A DNA stretch of 16,298 nt. Source: JANOGU01 sp964602115. Lineage in GTDB: Bacteria > Pseudomonadota > Alphaproteobacteria > Rhodobacterales > Rhodobacteraceae. Below the pieces are notes generated by a model, which had not been told where the DNA came from, ran no database searches, and worked only from the letters and a program-made list of their open reading frames with translations. The stretch lies in contig CAZRQN010000060.1 of NCBI GenBank assembly GCA_964602115.1, positions 1 through 16,298 of the forward strand. Direction: 5' to 3'. Positions 15,867 through 16,298 of this stretch are shown here, piece after piece (the stretch's first letter is position 1; every line of letters begins with the position of its first letter). A program made the position numbers and the translations under genes.

Positions 15867-16298
15867 ATGGCCGGAATCCCGCACGACCATTACGAACCCA
15901 AGACCGGCGCCGAGAAGTGGCTGCACAGCCGCCTGCCGATCCTCGGGCTTCTTTACGACACGCTGATGATCCCCACGCCCAAGAACCTGAACTGGATGTG
16001 GATCTGGGGCATCGTCCTTGCCTTCTGCCTGGCGCTGCAGATCGCCACCGGCATCGTGCTCGTCATGCACTACACGCCGCATGTGGACATGGCCTTCGCC
16101 TCGGTCGAGCACATCATGCGCGACGTGAACGGCGGCTACATGCTGCGCTACCTGCATGCCAACGGCGCCTCGCTGTTCTTCGTGGCGGTCTATGCCCATA
16201 TCTTCCGGGGCCTCTACTACGGCTCCTACAAGACCCCGCGCGAGGTGACTTGGATCATCGGCATCCTGATCTACCTCGCGATGATGGCCACCGCCTTC
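15867..16298 (+). CDS. petB: Cytochrome b of the bc1 complex, N-terminal part (3' end outside window)
   Basis: Cytochrome b is the membrane core of the bc1 complex, holding haems bL and bH and the quinol oxidation and quinone reduction sites. The first 144 codons are present. The opening IPHDHYEPKTGAEKWLHSRLP is the typical alphaproteobacterial N-terminus. Transmembrane helix A is at about 44-68 (WMWIWGIVLAFCLALQIATG). Helix B contains RYLHANGASLFFVAVYAHIFRGLYYGSYK, with haem ligands H97 and H111 at the same positions as in Rhodobacter capsulatus. Helix C begins at about 128. A purine-rich AGGGGGA just after the petA stop serves as ribosome binding site. The window ends inside the gene, so the second ligand pair and the PEWY motif cannot be checked. 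Confidence 0.98.
   Translation, partial: MAGIPHDHYEPKTGAEKWLHSRLPILGLLYDTLMIPTPKNLNWMWIWGIVLAFCLALQIATGIVLVMHYTPHVDMAFASVEHIMRDVNGGYMLRYLHANGASLFFVAVYAHIFRGLYYGSYKTPREVTWIIGILIYLAMMATAF

Overview
The window is a high-GC, tightly packed piece of chromosome from an alphaproteobacterium, most likely order Rhodobacterales (Rhodobacter/Paracoccus-like). The main reasons are the petA/petB proteins, which look like photosynthetic-bacterium cytochrome bc1 subunits with cytochrome b haem ligands at H97 and H111; a 41-residue cysteine-poor ribosomal protein L36; a YlxR domain fused to an L7Ae-like domain between nusA and infB; and the gene order ppi-argJ-mutT divergent from secA. I see no insertion sequence, prophage, CRISPR array or defence cassette. 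The content is mainly housekeeping.

Layout. (1) 2-3905, plus strand: the 3' part of nusA, a ylxR/L7Ae fusion and infB, joined by 1-4 nt overlaps, a transcription/translation operon. A GC hairpin lies between infB and a small convergent minus-strand ORF (3945-4079). (2) 4197-6946, minus strand: a secreted parvulin-type peptidyl-prolyl isomerase, argJ and a mutT Nudix hydrolase, apparently one operon read from right to left, with a G-rich hairpin between argJ and mutT. (3) 7141-9912, plus strand: secA, divergent from the isomerase gene; the shared spacer holds candidate promoters in both directions and a 15-bp palindrome. A small putative exported peptide ORF follows secA. (4) 10256-12037, minus strand: radC and an N-formylglutamate amidohydrolase gene, separated by two related palindromes. 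(5) 12195-12521, plus strand: tRNA-Val(GAC), then rpmJ with a strong intrinsic terminator. (6) 12547-13155, a PaiB/FMN-binding family gene, convergent with an unrecognised membrane protein gene (13169-13918, minus) that has a good sigma-70-type promoter and an AT-rich palindrome in its leader. (7) 14110-15018, plus strand: a small membrane-associated hypothetical protein and a glutathione S-transferase that apparently starts at TTG, ending in an intrinsic terminator. (8) 15293 to the end: petA (Rieske protein, GTG start) and the first 144 codons of petB, the start of the bc1 operon.

No clear new multi-gene system is visible. The items most worth following are the unrecognised membrane protein with its palindromic leader, the paired palindromes at 11102-11153, the small ORF that shares a hairpin with infB, and the hypothetical-protein/GST pair separated in frame by a single stop codon.
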